Part shown: positions 1-9,962 of the stretch, one piece after another
How the letters are laid out: every line of letters starts with the position of its first letter
How positions within the stretch are numbered: the stretch's first letter is position 1
Source: Streptomyces torulosus
GTDB lineage: Bacteria > Actinomycetota > Actinomycetes > Streptomycetales > Streptomycetaceae
Reading direction: 5' to 3'
Assembly: GCF_001419765.1 (NCBI RefSeq)
Contig: NZ_LIRK01000191.1
Location: 1 to 64,000, forward strand
Length of the DNA stretch: 64,000 bases
Made by a program: the position numbers and the translations under genes
The notes under the pieces: model-generated
Databases searched by the model: none
Seen by the model: the letters and a program-made list of their open reading frames with translations, nothing else
What the model was told of the DNA's origin: nothing

Positions 1-14
1 CCCGAAGGTGATCC

Positions 15-878
15 ATGTCCGCCGCCCCCGAGTTGATCTCCCCCCGTTCCGCCCGGGTCCTGGCCGCTCGGCGGCTCGCCAGGCGGAACTTCCGGGGCAA
101 GGACCGCCTGTTCCTCGCCGAGGGCCCCCAGGCGGTGCGGGAGGCGGCGGCGCACCGCGCGCCGGCCGACGGCACGCCCACCCTCGTCGAGCTGTTCGCC
201 ACGGTCGACGCCGCGGAGCGCTACGCCGACATCGTCGGCGAGGCCCGCGCCGCGGGCGCCCGCGTGCACCTCGCCGACGAGACCGTCATCGCCGACATCT
301 CCACGACCGTCACCCCGCAGGGCCTCGTCGGGATCTGCCGCTTCCTCGACACCCCGTTCGAGGAGATCCTCGCCGCCCGCCCCAAGCTCGTCGCCGTCCT
401 CGCCCACGTCCGCGACCCCGGCAACGCCGGCACCGTCCTGCGGTGCGCCGACGCCGCCGGCGCCGAGGCCGTCGTCCTCACCGACGCGTCCGTCGACCTC
501 TACAACCCCAAGGCCGTCCGGGCCTCCGTAGGGTCGCTGTTCCACCTGCCCGTCGCCGTCGGCGTGCCCGTCGAGCAGGCTGTCGCGGGGCTCAAGGACG
601 CCGGCGTACGCATCCTCGCCGCGGACGGCGCCGGGCAGGACGACCTCGACGACGAACTGGACAAGGGCACCATGGGCGGGCCAACGGCCTGGGTGTTCGG
701 CAACGAGGCATGGGGGCTCCCCGAGGAGACCCGGGCGCTCGCCGACGCCGTCGTACGGGTCCCCATCCACGGAAAGGCGGAAAGCCTGAACCTCGCGACC
801 GCCGCCGCCGTATGTCTCTACGCGTCCGCCCGTGCACAGCGCGCCTTCGGAGGGTGCCGCACCGTCACTCCCAGCTAG
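15..878 (+). CDS. TrmH/SpoU-family RNA 2'-O-methyltransferase
   Basis: A 287-residue SPOUT methyltransferase that would methylate a ribose 2'-OH in rRNA or tRNA using S-adenosylmethionine. All three SpoU motifs are readable: motif 1 around residues 122-150 (HVRDPGNAGTVLRCADAAG), motif 2 VFGNEAWGLP near 225, and motif 3 (VPIHGKAESLNLATAAAV) near 252. The N-terminal 100 residues match the substrate-binding domain usual in this family. Streptomyces genomes commonly place this gene just upstream of pheST, as here. The exact RNA target cannot be read from sequence. The ATG at 15 fits the protein start, and the gene is complete within the window. Confidence 0.9.
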   Translation: MSAAPELISPRSARVLAARRLARRNFRGKDRLFLAEGPQAVREAAAHRAPADGTPTLVELFATVDAAERYADIVGEARAAGARVHLADETVIADISTTVTPQGLVGICRFLDTPFEEILAARPKLVAVLAHVRDPGNAGTVLRCADAAGAEAVVLTDASVDLYNPKAVRASVGSLFHLPVAVGVPVEQAVAGLKDAGVRILAADGAGQDDLDDELDKGTMGGPTAWVFGNEAWGLPEETRALADAVVRVPIHGKAESLNLATAAAVCLYASARAQRAFGGCRTVTPS

Positions 879-931
879 TAGGGTGACGGGCTCGGGGGCC
901 CACTGCACAACGGAAGAGGTGGGGTACGGGG

Positions 932-2068
932 ATGAGGGTCGGCACGAGCAGCACACTGGGGGGACGCGATGTGCGCGCCACACCCACGGCGCCGCACGCC
1001 GAGATCGCCGGACTCGGCATCGACCCCGACGACCTCCCCGACGGGCTCGTCGTCGCCGACGAACAGGGCCGCGTGATCTGCTTCAACGCCGCCGCCGCCC
1101 GGATCACCGCCGTCCCCGCCGCCGACGCCCTCGGACTGCCCCTGGAGCGGGCGCTGCCCCTGGAGGACCTCGAAGGCCGCCGCTGGTGGCAGCTGACCGA
1201 CCCCTACGGGGGCCTCGCCATCCGCGTCGGCCAGCCCGAACGGAACCTGCTGCTGCCCGGCGCCCGCGAGGTCCTCGTGTCCGCCCGCTACATCCGCACC
1301 GAACCCACCGGACCCGTCCGCCGTGTCGTCGTCTCCCTCCGCGACACCGAGGCCCGGCGCCGCACCGAGCGCAGCCACGCCGAACTGATCGCCACGGTCG
1401 CCCACGAACTGCGCTCGCCGCTCACCTCGGTCAAGGGGTTCACGGCGACCCTGCTCGCCAAATGGGAGCGGTTCACCGACGACCAGAAGAAGCTGATGCT
1501 GGAGACCGTCGACGCCGACGCCAACCGCGTCACCCGGCTGATCGCCGAACTGCTCGACATCTCCCGCATCGACTCCGGGCGGCTGGAGGTGCGCAGGCAG
1601 CCCGTCGACATAGGCGCGGCCGTCGGCCGGCACATCCAGGCGTACGTCGCGGCGGGACAGCCCGCCGACCGGTTCCTGCTCAGGATCGAGCAGCCCCTGC
1701 CCGACCTGTGGGCCGACCCCGACAAGATCGACCAGGTGCTCAGCAACCTGCTGGAAAATGCCGTGCGGCACGGCGAGGGAACCGTCACGATTGACGTCAC
1801 GCCCACGGCGTCCCCCCGCGAAGGGGAGGACACCGGTACGTCGGTCACGGTGAGCGACGAGGGCACCGGTATCCCGGAGGAGTCCATGAACCGCGTCTTC
1901 ACCCGCTTCTGGCGGGGCAGCAAGCGCGGTGGCACCGGCCTCGGTCTGTACATCGTCAAGGGCATCGTCGAAGCCCACGGCGGCACCATCACCGTCGGAC
2001 GCGCCCCGAGCGGCGGCGCCGAGTTCCGATTTACGTTGCCCGTGAGCGCTCCGGCCTACCTGGCCTGA
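932..2068 (+). CDS. PAS-domain sensor histidine kinase (orphan)
   Basis: A 378-residue histidine kinase. Residues 28-130 form a PAS-like sensor. The HisKA dimerisation domain carries the phospho-acceptor His at about residue 158 in AHELRSPLTSVKG. The HATPase domain follows, with NLLENAVRHG (N box), DEGTGIP (G1) and RGGTGLGL (G2). There is no transmembrane segment, so it should be cytosolic. No response regulator lies beside it. It sits 54 nt after the methyltransferase gene and upstream of pheS, a conserved Streptomyces arrangement. The signal it senses is unknown. Confidence 0.88.
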   Translation: MRVGTSSTLGGRDVRATPTAPHAEIAGLGIDPDDLPDGLVVADEQGRVICFNAAAARITAVPAADALGLPLERALPLEDLEGRRWWQLTDPYGGLAIRVGQPERNLLLPGAREVLVSARYIRTEPTGPVRRVVVSLRDTEARRRTERSHAELIATVAHELRSPLTSVKGFTATLLAKWERFTDDQKKLMLETVDADANRVTRLIAELLDISRIDSGRLEVRRQPVDIGAAVGRHIQAYVAAGQPADRFLLRIEQPLPDLWADPDKIDQVLSNLLENAVRHGEGTVTIDVTPTASPREGEDTGTSVTVSDEGTGIPEESMNRVFTRFWRGSKRGGTGLGLYIVKGIVEAHGGTITVGRAPSGGAEFRFTLPVSAPAYLA

Positions 2069-2103
2069 GCAGCCTGCGGGCGCATCCGTACACCTCCACC
2101 CCG

Positions 2104-2110
2104 TTAGACT
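2104..2110 (+). promoter_or_regulatory. Candidate -10 element for pheST
   Basis: TTAGACT lies 87 nt upstream of the pheS start codon in the 129-nt gap after the kinase gene and resembles a housekeeping -10 box. No convincing -35 is visible. I saw no T-box specifier or anti-terminator fold in the short leader. Confidence 0.35.
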
Positions 2111-2197
2111 CGGCCTTTGGCACCTTTGTGTCCTGCACACGGCCCTGAGCGCCGGTCACGGGGACCTTCAGCCAGCCAATCGGAAGCACGGGAAGAG

Positions 2198-3319
2198 ATG
2201 TCGGCACCGAATAAGTCGTACGACCCTGTAGAGGTCGAGGCCTTGAAACCGGAAGAGATCGAGCGCATGCGGGACGAGGCGCTCGCCGCCTTCGCCGCCG
2301 CGGACTCCCTCGACGCGCTCCAGGAGGCCAAGGTCGCCCACACCGGCGGCACCTCCCCGCTGGCCCTCGCCAACCGCGAGATCGGCGCACTGCCCCCGCA
2401 GGCCAAGGCCGCCGCCGGCAAACTGGTCGGCCAGGCGCGGGGCGCGGTGAACAAGGGCCTCGCTGCCCGCCAGGCCGAACTGGAGGCCGAGCGCGACGCG
2501 CGCGTCCTCGTCGAGGAGGCCGTGGACGTCACGCTGCCCTACGACCGCGTACCGGCCGGCGCCCGCCACCCCCTCACCACCCTGTCGGAGCGCATCGAGG
2601 ACGTCTTCGTGGCCATGGGCTACGAGGTCGCCGAGGGCCCGCAGGTCGAGGCCGAGTGGTTCAACTTCGACGCCCTCAACATCGGCCCGGACCACCCGGC
2701 CCGCGGCGAGGCCGACACCTTCTTCGTCAAGGGGCCGGACGGCGGCACCGAGTCCGGCGTCGTGCTGCGCACCCACACCTCGCCCGTGCAGATCCGCTCG
2801 CTGCTCGACCGTGAGCTGCCGGTGTACGTGATCTGCCCCGGTGTCGTTTACCGCACCGACGAGCTGGACGCCACGCACACCCCGGTCTTCCGTCAGGTCG
2901 AGCTGCTGGCCGTCGACGAGGGCCTCACCATGGCCGACCTCAAGGGCACCATGGACCACATGGTCCAGTCGCTGTTCGGCGAGGGCATGAAGACCCGGCT
3001 GCGGCCGAACTTCTTCCCGTTCACCGAGCCGTCCGCCGAGATGGACATGGTCTGCTACGTCTGCCGCGGCGAGTCCGTCGGCAACCCCGACCGGCCCTGC
3101 CGCACCTGCTCCAGCGAGGGCTGGATCGAGCTCGGCGGCTGCGGCATGGTCAACCCCAAGGTGCTCACCGCCTGTGGTGTCGACCCGGAGAAGTACAGCG
3201 GCTTCGCCTTCGGGTTCGGCATCGAGCGGATGCTGATGTTCCGCCACAACGTCGAAGACATGCGAGACATGGTCGAGGGTGACGTCCGGTTCACCCGGCC
3301 GTTCGGGATGGAGATCTGA
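2198..3319 (+). CDS. pheS: Phenylalanyl-tRNA synthetase alpha subunit
   Basis: A 373-residue catalytic subunit of the heterotetrameric PheRS, which charges tRNA-Phe in the cytosol. An N-terminal coiled-coil (residues 10-95) precedes the class II synthetase core. Class II motif 2 is visible as [16 protein letters not shown] and motif 3 as [12 protein letters not shown] close to the C-terminus. The reading frame is open further upstream, but ATG 2198 starts the conserved protein and is preceded by GGAAGAG. The stop codon overlaps the pheT ATG by one base (TGATG), so the two subunits are translationally coupled. Confidence 0.97.
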   Translation: MSAPNKSYDPVEVEALKPEEIERMRDEALAAFAAADSLDALQEAKVAHTGGTSPLALANREIGALPPQAKAAAGKLVGQARGAVNKGLAARQAELEAERDARVLVEEAVDVTLPYDRVPAGARHPLTTLSERIEDVFVAMGYEVAEGPQVEAEWFNFDALNIGPDHPARGEADTFFVKGPDGGTESGVVLRTHTSPVQIRSLLDRELPVYVICPGVVYRTDELDATHTPVFRQVELLAVDEGLTMADLKGTMDHMVQSLFGEGMKTRLRPNFFPFTEPSAEMDMVCYVCRGESVGNPDRPCRTCSSEGWIELGGCGMVNPKVLTACGVDPEKYSGFAFGFGIERMLMFRHNVEDMRDMVEGDVRFTRPFGMEI

Positions 3320-5832
3320 TGCGGGTCCCGCTTTCCTGGCTGCGGGAGTACGTCGACCTGCCGGCGACCGAAACCGGCCGTGACGTACAGGCCAAGCTCG
3401 TGTCGGCCGGCCTCGAGGTCGAGACCGTCGAGCAGCTCGGAGCCGACCTCAAGGGCCCCCTCGTCGTGGGCCAGGTGCTGACCATCGAGGAGCTGGAGGG
3501 CTTCAAGAAGCCGATCCGCTTCTGCACCGTCGACGTCGGCACCGCCAACGGCACCGGCGAGCCCCAGGAGATCGTCTGCGGCGCCCGCAACTTCGCCGTC
3601 GGCGACAAGGTCGTCGTGGTCCTCCCGGGCGCCGAGCTGCCCGGCGGCTTCGCCATCTCCGCGCGCAAGACCTACGGCCGCAACTCCCACGGCATGATCT
3701 GCTCCAGCGACGAGCTGGGCATGGGCGACGACGGCACCAAGGGCATCATCGTGCTGCCGCCGGAGACCGAGGTCGGCAAGGACGCGATCGAGCTGCTGGA
3801 GCTGGTCGACGAGGTCCTCGACATCGCCGTCACCGCCAACCGCGGCGACTGCCTGTCGATCCGCGGCGTCGCCCGCGAGACCGCCATCGCCTACGGTCTG
3901 CCGCTGCGCGACCCGGCGCTCCTCGACGTCCCCGGCCCGAACGCCTTCGGCCACCCCGTCCAGGTCTCCGACCCGCTCGGCTGTGACCGCTTCACGGCCC
4001 GCACCGTCACCGGTCTCGACCCCGAGGCGCGCTCCCCGATCTGGCTCAAGCGCCGGCTCCAGAAGGTCGGCATGCGCCCGATCTCCCTCGCCGTCGACAT
4101 CACCAACTACGTGATGATGGAACTGGGCCAGCCGCTGCACGCCTACGACCGCAACCTGGTCCAGGGCACCATCGGCGTCCGCCGGGCCGCCGAGGGCGAG
4201 AAGATCGTGACTCTCGACGGCGTCACCCGGAAGCTGCACGCCGAGGACCTCGTCATCACCGACGACCGCGGCCCCATCGGCCTGGCGGGCGTCATGGGCG
4301 GCGCCGACACCGAGATCGCCGACCACGACGATCTGGAGAACGCGTCCACCGAGGTCGTCATCGAGGCCGCCCACTTCGACCAGGTCTCCATCGCGCGCAC
4401 CGCCCGCCGGCACAAGCTGTCGTCGGAGGCGTCCCGCCGCTTCGAGCGAGGCGTCGACCCGCTGGCCGCGTCCGCCGCCGCCCAGCGCACCGTCGACCTG
4501 CTGGTGCTCCTCGCGGGCGGCACCGCCGACGCGGGCGTCACCGAGGTCATCGCCCCGTCCGCGCCGCACACCATCGCGGTCCCGGCGGACCACCCCGACA
4601 AGGTCGCGGGTGTCGTCTACGGCCGCGAGACCGTCGTACGCCGCCTCCAGGAGGTCGGCTGCGACGTCTACGGGCAGGACGAGCTGATCGTGACCGTGCC
4701 GTCGTGGCGGCCCGACCTCACCGACATCAACGACCTGGCGGAGGAGGTCATCCGCCTGGAGGGTTACGAGAACCTGCCCTCCACGCTGCCCAAGCCCCCG
4801 TCGGGCCGCGGCCTCACCCACCGGCAGCGGCTGCACCGCCGGGTCGGCCGGGCGCTCGCCGGCGCCGGGTACGTCGAGGCGCCGAACTACCCGTTCATCA
4901 GCGAGCAGGTCTTCGACCAGCTCGGGCTGGACGCCGACGACCCGGCCCGCCGTGTCGTCCGGCTCACCAACCCGCTGAGCGACGAGGAGCCCGCGCTCCG
5001 TACGACGCTGCTGCCGGGCCTGCTCGGCGCGCTGCGGCGCAACGACGGCCGCGGCTCGCACGACCTCGCCCTCTTCGAGACGGGGCTGGTCTTCCAGCCG
5101 CGCGCCGAGCAGGGCGTCGCCGTCGCGCTGCCGGTCGACCGTCGGCCCACCGACGAGGAGATCGCGACGCTGGACGCCGCGCTGCCCGAGCAGCCGCGCC
5201 ATGTCGCCGTCGTCCTCGCCGGGGCCCGCGAGCAGGCCGGCTGGTGGGGCAAGGGCCGTCCGGCGGACTGGGCCGACGCGGTCGAGGCCGGGCGTGCCGT
5301 CGCCCGTGAGGCCGGCGCGGAGCTGATCGTCCGCAAGGGCCAGTACGGGCCCTGGCACCCGGGCCGCTGCGCCGAGTTCGTGGTCGTCGTCGACGGCGCC
5401 GAGCGCGTCGTGGGCCACGCCGGTGAACTGCACCCGCGTGTCGTGAAGGCCCTCGGGCTGCCCGCGCGTACCTGCGCCGCCGAGCTGGACCTGGATGTGC
5501 TGGAGCGGGTCGGGGACGACACCCCGCAGGCGCCGAGCATCTCCTCGTTCCCGGTCGCCACGCAGGACGTCGCGCTGGTCGTCGACGAGTTCGTGCCGCA
5601 CACCGAGGTCGAGGCCGCGCTGCGCGAGGGCGCCGGTGAACTGCTGGAGGGCATCCGGCTGTTCGACGTCTACGAGAACGCGGAGCAGCTCGGTGAGGGG
5701 CGGAAGTCGCTGGCGTACGCGCTCCGCTTCCGGGCCGAGGACCGGACGCTGACCGTGGACGAGGCGTCCGCGGCGCGCGACGCGGCGGTGGCCCTCGCGG
5801 GTGAGCGTACGGGGGCGGTTCTGCGGAGCTAG
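3319..5832 (+). CDS. pheT: Phenylalanyl-tRNA synthetase beta subunit
   Basis: An 837-residue partner of PheS. It has an N-terminal tRNA-binding EMAP-like domain (about 40-150, with the [10 protein letters not shown] signature region), B3/B4 editing and B5 domains in the middle, a catalytically inactive class II-like fold ([10 protein letters not shown] region), and a C-terminal anticodon-binding FDX-ACB domain (about 745-837, ending [14 protein letters not shown]). Length and domain order are standard. It starts within the pheS stop codon and is followed by a hairpin terminator. Confidence 0.97.
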   Translation: MRVPLSWLREYVDLPATETGRDVQAKLVSAGLEVETVEQLGADLKGPLVVGQVLTIEELEGFKKPIRFCTVDVGTANGTGEPQEIVCGARNFAVGDKVVVVLPGAELPGGFAISARKTYGRNSHGMICSSDELGMGDDGTKGIIVLPPETEVGKDAIELLELVDEVLDIAVTANRGDCLSIRGVARETAIAYGLPLRDPALLDVPGPNAFGHPVQVSDPLGCDRFTARTVTGLDPEARSPIWLKRRLQKVGMRPISLAVDITNYVMMELGQPLHAYDRNLVQGTIGVRRAAEGEKIVTLDGVTRKLHAEDLVITDDRGPIGLAGVMGGADTEIADHDDLENASTEVVIEAAHFDQVSIARTARRHKLSSEASRRFERGVDPLAASAAAQRTVDLLVLLAGGTADAGVTEVIAPSAPHTIAVPADHPDKVAGVVYGRETVVRRLQEVGCDVYGQDELIVTVPSWRPDLTDINDLAEEVIRLEGYENLPSTLPKPPSGRGLTHRQRLHRRVGRALAGAGYVEAPNYPFISEQVFDQLGLDADDPARRVVRLTNPLSDEEPALRTTLLPGLLGALRRNDGRGSHDLALFETGLVFQPRAEQGVAVALPVDRRPTDEEIATLDAALPEQPRHVAVVLAGAREQAGWWGKGRPADWADAVEAGRAVAREAGAELIVRKGQYGPWHPGRCAEFVVVVDGAERVVGHAGELHPRVVKALGLPARTCAAELDLDVLERVGDDTPQAPSISSFPVATQDVALVVDEFVPHTEVEAALREGAGELLEGIRLFDVYENAEQLGEGRKSLAYALRFRAEDRTLTVDEASAARDAAVALAGERTGAVLRS

Positions 5833-5925
5833 GACGCCGGGGGCGCCGTGGGTGCCGAGGGTGCTGAGAGCGCCGAAGGGGCGGGGAGCTGCGGGTGTTC
5901 GGCGGCTGCGGGTTGTCCGTGGCTG

Positions 5926-5970
5926 GTCGCGCAGTTCCCCGCGCCCCTTTCAGGGGCTTCGCCCCTGATC
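5926..5970. repeat. Dispersed Streptomyces intergenic repeat, copy 1
   Basis: The block GTCGCGCAGTTCCCCGCGCC followed by a CCTTTCAGGGGC hairpin recurs in near-identical form at 21338-21370 (GTCGCGCGGTTCCCCGCACC). Similar blocks are common between Streptomyces genes. Its function is unknown, but each copy here lies downstream of a gene and carries hairpins. Confidence 0.6.
5951..5967. terminator. Hairpin terminator after pheT
   Basis: A perfect 7-bp stem CAGGGGC/GCCCCTG with a TTC loop lies 119 nt after pheT. It sits inside a longer GC-rich intergenic element, another copy of which is near 21.33 kb. There is no U-tract, which is usual for Streptomyces terminators. Confidence 0.55.
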
Positions 5971-6112
5971 GGGGCCTCATCCCCCTCTCTTCTTCTCACT
6001 CATTCGAGTGAGAACTTGGGGCGATCTGGCCCGAACGGGGCATTCGGTCGACAGAATCGGACCGGCCTCTCTGGGCCGTACCGCTGTCAGGGCCTGATGG
6101 GGGGCCAACGGC

Positions 6113-7216
6113 ATGATTCGAATCAGGACTGGGGCACCTCCACGGGCATGGGTCCGAAGGCGCCGCCCGTCCGACGGGCGGTCTGTCCGACGGGCCCTCG
6201 CGCTGGGGTTGCCGGCGGTGTGGGGCGCGACGGCCGTCTCCTACAAGTGGGCCTGCCCGATGGCGCAGAACAACGGGCTCGGGGCCCGGCTCGCCAGCAG
6301 CGCCGTGTTCCTCGCGGTCGGCGCCGGGCTCGTACTCCAGGTCAGACAGGCGATGCTGCAGGAGGTGCGGCAGGCGCGCCGGGTCGCCGGTGCCGCGCAG
6401 AGCGTACTGCTGAGGCCCCTGCCCGCCCGGATCGACGGACTGGCCACCGCCGCCGCACAGCTCTCCGCCGACCGGGGCGCGACCGTCGGCGGCGACCTCT
6501 ACGAGGTGATCGCCACCGAACACGGCGTGCGCGTCGTGATGGGCGACGTGCGTGGCCACGGCCTCTCCGCCATCGGCACCGTCGCCGCCGTGCTCGGCAG
6601 CTTCCGCGAGGCCGTCCACGACGAGGCCGAACTCACCGGCGTCCTCGCCCGCCTCGACCGCGCCCTCGCCCGGCATCTGCGGGACCGTGCCCGCGCCGAG
6701 GACACCGAGGAGTTCGTGACCGTACTCCTGCTGGAGATCGCCCCCGACGGCGAGGTCCACGCTCTCAACTGCGGGCACCCCTGGCCGTATCTGCTGAGCG
6801 CCGACCGGGCGGAACTGATGGCCGGTGCCGACCCGCTGCCCCCGCTGGGGGTGTTCCCGCTGCCGGCGGAACTGCCGGCCACCCCGTGCGGCCGGCTCCT
6901 CCCCGGAGAGGCCCTCTTCCTCCACACGGACGGCGTGGAGGACGCCAGGGACGGCGACGGCCGCTTCTTCCCGCTGCCCGCGGCCCTGGCGGAGGCCGTG
7001 CGGGGCCGCCCCATCTCGCCGCACTCCGTCCTGCGCGCCGTCTTCACCCAACTCCTGCGCCACACCGGGGGACGGCCCAAGGACGACGTCGCGATACTGA
7101 TCATCCGCAACGACCGGCTCATGAGGGCCTCCGCCGCTTACCGAGGCGCGGGGACCTGCACGATCGGACCGCCCGGCCCCGCGGCCGACACCCCACCCGT
7201 CGTCCCCGGGCCGTAG
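6113..7216 (+). CDS. Membrane-anchored PP2C/SpoIIE-type serine phosphatase
   Basis: A 367-residue protein with two N-terminal hydrophobic segments (about 28-45 and 56-75) followed by a PP2C-like SpoIIE phosphatase domain (about 105-335). Metal-binding acidic motifs are present: GGDLYEVI, GDVRGHGLSAIG and HTDGVEDARDGDG, with KDDVAILII near the end. Such proteins dephosphorylate anti-sigma factor antagonists in stress or differentiation control. There is no GAF or PAS sensor and no nearby anti-sigma gene, so the partner is unknown. It lies about 280 nt after pheT, and ATG 6113 precedes an arginine-rich start. Confidence 0.85.
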   Translation: MIRIRTGAPPRAWVRRRRPSDGRSVRRALALGLPAVWGATAVSYKWACPMAQNNGLGARLASSAVFLAVGAGLVLQVRQAMLQEVRQARRVAGAAQSVLLRPLPARIDGLATAAAQLSADRGATVGGDLYEVIATEHGVRVVMGDVRGHGLSAIGTVAAVLGSFREAVHDEAELTGVLARLDRALARHLRDRARAEDTEEFVTVLLLEIAPDGEVHALNCGHPWPYLLSADRAELMAGADPLPPLGVFPLPAELPATPCGRLLPGEALFLHTDGVEDARDGDGRFFPLPAALAEAVRGRPISPHSVLRAVFTQLLRHTGGRPKDDVAILIIRNDRLMRASAAYRGAGTCTIGPPGPAADTPPVVPGP

Positions 7217-7350
7217 CCGCCGAGCGCCCTCGGCCTGTTCGTCCCGACGGGGCCACCGCGCTGTACGAGGGGGAGCCGGTGGCCCAGTCGGCCTCTTACG
7301 AGGCATTCCAGTCAAGCGGCCCGAAACTCTCCGCAACAGCGCGCGTACAG

Positions 7351-7387
7351 CCCGAATTCGGGCATTCCCTTCACACCCCGTGTGAAG
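7351..7387. promoter_or_regulatory. Two adjacent perfect palindromes upstream of the NsdA-like regulator
   Basis: CCCGAATTCGGG (7351-7362) and CTTCACAC-CCC-GTGTGAAG (7369-7387) lie 53-90 nt before the regulator ATG and just upstream of a TACGCT -10-like sequence. They could be operator sites, perhaps autoregulatory, or form an RNA hairpin. Confidence 0.4.
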
Positions 7388-7439
7388 ACGGAGGCGCTAC
7401 GCTGCCAAACGCCGGCACCGAGCCACCGGAGGGCCCTCC

Positions 7440-8780
7440 ATGCAGCCCAACACCCTGCTCGACGCGATCCTCGACGAGGCCGGTATCTCGCACGCCGGAC
7501 TCGCCGCACACGTCAACCAGGCAGGGCGGGCACGCGGTCTGGCGCTGAGATACGAACACACCGCCGTGGCCCGGTGGTTGAAGGGGCAGCGACCGCGTGG
7601 CCAGGTGCCCGACCTGATCTGCGAAGTGCTCGCCGGGCGGCTGCGCCGGACCGTCACCCTCGACGACATCGGTCTCGGAGTGCCGGGTGAGGCGACCTCC
7701 CCGCATGGCGCGGGACTCTCCGGGTTCGTGGAGCGCGCCACCGCCCTGTGGCGCTCCGACGAACAGCAGCGCCCCCATGTCCTCGGCGCCCCCGCCGTCA
7801 CCGGAACACCCGCCGTGATGCCGGTGTGGGAGTGGGAGAACCCGCCGGAGGACGTCGACGTCTCCCGCGGCGGACGGCACCGCGTCAGCATGGCCGACAT
7901 CGAGATGCTGCGCGCCGCCCGATCGCACTACGAGCAGCTGTACCGCAAGGCGGGCGGCATCGCGACCCGCGCCCGTATCGTCGGATTCCTCAACGCCGAG
8001 GCGGCGCCCCTGTTGCGCGGCAGCTACACCGACGCCACCGGACGCCAACTCCACCGGGCCACCGGCGGACTGGTCGCCATCGCCGGCATCTGCGCGTACG
8101 ACTCCGACGCGCACGGGCTCGCCCAGCGCTACTTCCACCAGGCGCTGCGGCTCGCCAAGGCCAGCGGGGACCGGGGACTCGGCGCGTATGTGATCGCGCT
8201 GCTCGTCAACCAGTCGCTGTTCATGCGGGAGTACCGGCAGGCCGTCGCCTTCGCCGAGGCCGCGCTGCGCGCCGCCGGCAAGCACATCACCCCGGCCCTC
8301 GCCGCGGACCTCTACGCGATGCAGGCCAAGGCCTACGCGCACCTCGGTGACGGCACGAGCGCGCTGTCCTGCATCCGGCGGGCGGAACAGGCCGCCGAGC
8401 GCATCCGGCGCGGCCATGAACCCGACGAGACCGGCTATGTCCAACCCGGCCTGGTCAATGTCCAGGTGGCGGAGGCGCTGCTCAGCCTCGGCGATCTGAC
8501 GGCCGCGGCGGAGCACGCGGCGGCGGCCGTCGACACCCCGGCGCACGACCGGGGCCGGGTGCACCGGCTCGCCATGCTCAGCCAGATCGAACTACGGCAG
8601 GGCAACGCCGACAAGGCGGTCGAGACCGCCGTGGAAATGGCCGAGCGGGCGCGCGGAATGGAGTCCATGCGCCTGCGCGACAGACTCCGGGCGGTACGCG
8701 AACATCTCGTGCGAAACGGCTGCGCGGGGACCACGGAGGCCGCGGAACTCATCGACGGGGCACTGCGCGTACCGCTCTGA
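7440..8780 (+). CDS. NsdA-like regulator with TPR-type helical repeats
   Basis: A 446-residue protein. The first 75 residues (LLDAILDEAGISHAGLAAHV, then AVARWLKGQRPRG) form a helix-turn-helix-like module as in the Streptomyces NsdA/NsdB group. The rest is alanine-rich helical repeats resembling tetratricopeptide repeats (for example HGLAQRYFHQALRLAKASGD and LAADLYAMQAKAYAHLGD). NsdA-type proteins are pleiotropic negative regulators of antibiotic production and sporulation. Family membership is inferred from architecture, and orthology to a specific Nsd protein is not claimed. Two palindromes lie just upstream. Confidence 0.75.
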   Translation: MQPNTLLDAILDEAGISHAGLAAHVNQAGRARGLALRYEHTAVARWLKGQRPRGQVPDLICEVLAGRLRRTVTLDDIGLGVPGEATSPHGAGLSGFVERATALWRSDEQQRPHVLGAPAVTGTPAVMPVWEWENPPEDVDVSRGGRHRVSMADIEMLRAARSHYEQLYRKAGGIATRARIVGFLNAEAAPLLRGSYTDATGRQLHRATGGLVAIAGICAYDSDAHGLAQRYFHQALRLAKASGDRGLGAYVIALLVNQSLFMREYRQAVAFAEAALRAAGKHITPALAADLYAMQAKAYAHLGDGTSALSCIRRAEQAAERIRRGHEPDETGYVQPGLVNVQVAEALLSLGDLTAAAEHAAAAVDTPAHDRGRVHRLAMLSQIELRQGNADKAVETAVEMAERARGMESMRLRDRLRAVREHLVRNGCAGTTEAAELIDGALRVPL

Positions 8781-8878
8781 CACGGCGTCCACGGCCCGGC
8801 CGTGCACCGCCTGTGCGCCTGCTGTCACCACGCTCCTGCTGCGATATTGCCACTTACTCGGCGGAAGGTGGCAGAACC

Positions 8879-9424
8879 GTGCAGTGGACGAAACAGAGCG
8901 AACAAACTGTGTATTCGAACCGCTGGTTCAGCGTCAATCTCGCAGATGTCGCATTGCCGGACGGGCGGCACCTCGATCACTTCCTGATACGGCTGCGGCC
9001 CGTCGCCGTGGCCACCGTGGTCAACGAGGCCAACGAGGTGCTGCTGCTGTGGCGGCACCGCTTCATCACCGACAGCTGGGGGTGGGAGCTGGCGGCCGGC
9101 GTCGTCGAGGACGGCGAGGGCATCGCCGACGCGGCCGCCCGGGAACTGGAGGAGGAGACCGGATGGCGGCCGGGACCGCTGCACCACCTGATGAGCGTCG
9201 AGCCCTCCAACGGGCTCACCGACGCCCGGCACCACATCTACTGGGCCGACGAGGGCGCGTATGTCGGTCACCCCGTGGACGACTTCGAGTCGGACCGCAG
9301 GGAATGGGTTCCCCTCAAGCTCGTGCCCGACATGGTCGCCCGCGGCGAGGTCCCGGCCGCCAACATGGCGGCCGCACTGCTTCTCCTGCACCATCTGAGG
9401 CTCGGACAGGACGCGGGGCGCTGA
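8879..9424 (+). CDS. NUDIX hydrolase
   Basis: A 181-residue NUDIX hydrolase. The Nudix box is complete and canonical (GVVEDGEGIADAAARELEEE continuing TGW, about residues 75-97), so the Mg-dependent pyrophosphohydrolase should be active. The overall shape resembles ADP-ribose pyrophosphatases, but the substrate is not certain. I chose GTG 8879 over an earlier in-frame ATG because GGAAGG lies 11 nt upstream and the protein family starts there. It follows the NsdA-like gene by about 100 nt. Confidence 0.88.
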   Translation: MQWTKQSEQTVYSNRWFSVNLADVALPDGRHLDHFLIRLRPVAVATVVNEANEVLLLWRHRFITDSWGWELAAGVVEDGEGIADAAARELEEETGWRPGPLHHLMSVEPSNGLTDARHHIYWADEGAYVGHPVDDFESDRREWVPLKLVPDMVARGEVPAANMAAALLLLHHLRLGQDAGR

Positions 9425-9430
9425 TCCCTC

Positions 9431-9445
9431 CGGGCGTCCCGCCCG
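9431..9445. terminator. Bidirectional hairpin between convergent genes
   Basis: The 6-bp stem CGGGCG-TCC-CGCCCG sits in the 27-nt gap between the NUDIX gene stop and the stop of the small membrane protein gene on the other strand. Confidence 0.45.
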
Positions 9446-9451
9446 TGCCGT

Positions 9452-9709
9452 TCAGCGGCCCACGGCCTGCCAGATGGCCACCACCAGTGCTCCCACGGCA
9501 GCGAGCGCCGCGACCGCGGGCAGCGGCCAGCGGGAGTGCTCCAGGGTGACGACCCGTGTGCTCAGGTCGTCCAGCTCCTTGGCGGTCTGTTCGGCACGGT
9601 GACTCAGCAGGGTGAGCCCTCCCTCGACGCGTGCGTGCGCCACGTCCAGGCGGCGGCGTAACTCTGCGAGTTCACCGTGGACCACGGGATGCTCGGGGTC
9701 GATGGCCAC
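9452..9709 (-). CDS. Small coiled-coil protein with C-terminal membrane anchor
   Basis: An 85-residue protein. Residues 10-58 are a heptad-rich amphipathic helix (GELAELRRRLDVAHARVEGG and onward), and residues 62-82 form one transmembrane helix (WPLPAVAALAAVGALVVAIW), giving a tail-anchored arrangement. The family is not recognised. The GTG at 9709 is chosen because AAAGGAG lies 9 nt upstream on the minus strand. The longer open frame upstream has no such site. Confidence 0.7.
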   Translation of the reverse strand: MAIDPEHPVVHGELAELRRRLDVAHARVEGGLTLLSHRAEQTAKELDDLSTRVVTLEHSRWPLPAVAALAAVGALVVAIWQAVGR

Positions 9710-9962
9710 GAGTCCGCTCCTTTCTGTAGTCGTCTCGGTAGTCGTCACATCCCTTGCATGCGCACGGCAAGTCAACTCGCCTGGTGGGCGCATGGGGAGC
9801 GTGTGCGAGCGGCATATGCGTGTCCGCCGCGCACACGGTGTGTGAATACGACGGGCCCGGCACCCTTTCCGGCGCCGGGCCCGTACGAGGGACCGCTTCT
9901 CACGTTCCGTAGTCGTGGCGGGGTGCTCGGCCAGAGGAGACGCGACGCGGACCTCAGCGACG

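Noticed and set aside
2111..2197. T-box or attenuator leader before pheS
   Set aside because: The 87-nt leader is too short, and no specifier loop, T-box sequence or Phe-rich leader peptide could be seen.
8813..8878. N-terminal extension of the NUDIX protein from ATG 8813
   Set aside because: The GTG at 8879 has a good ribosome site and matches the family start. The extension is Cys-rich and unlike the family.
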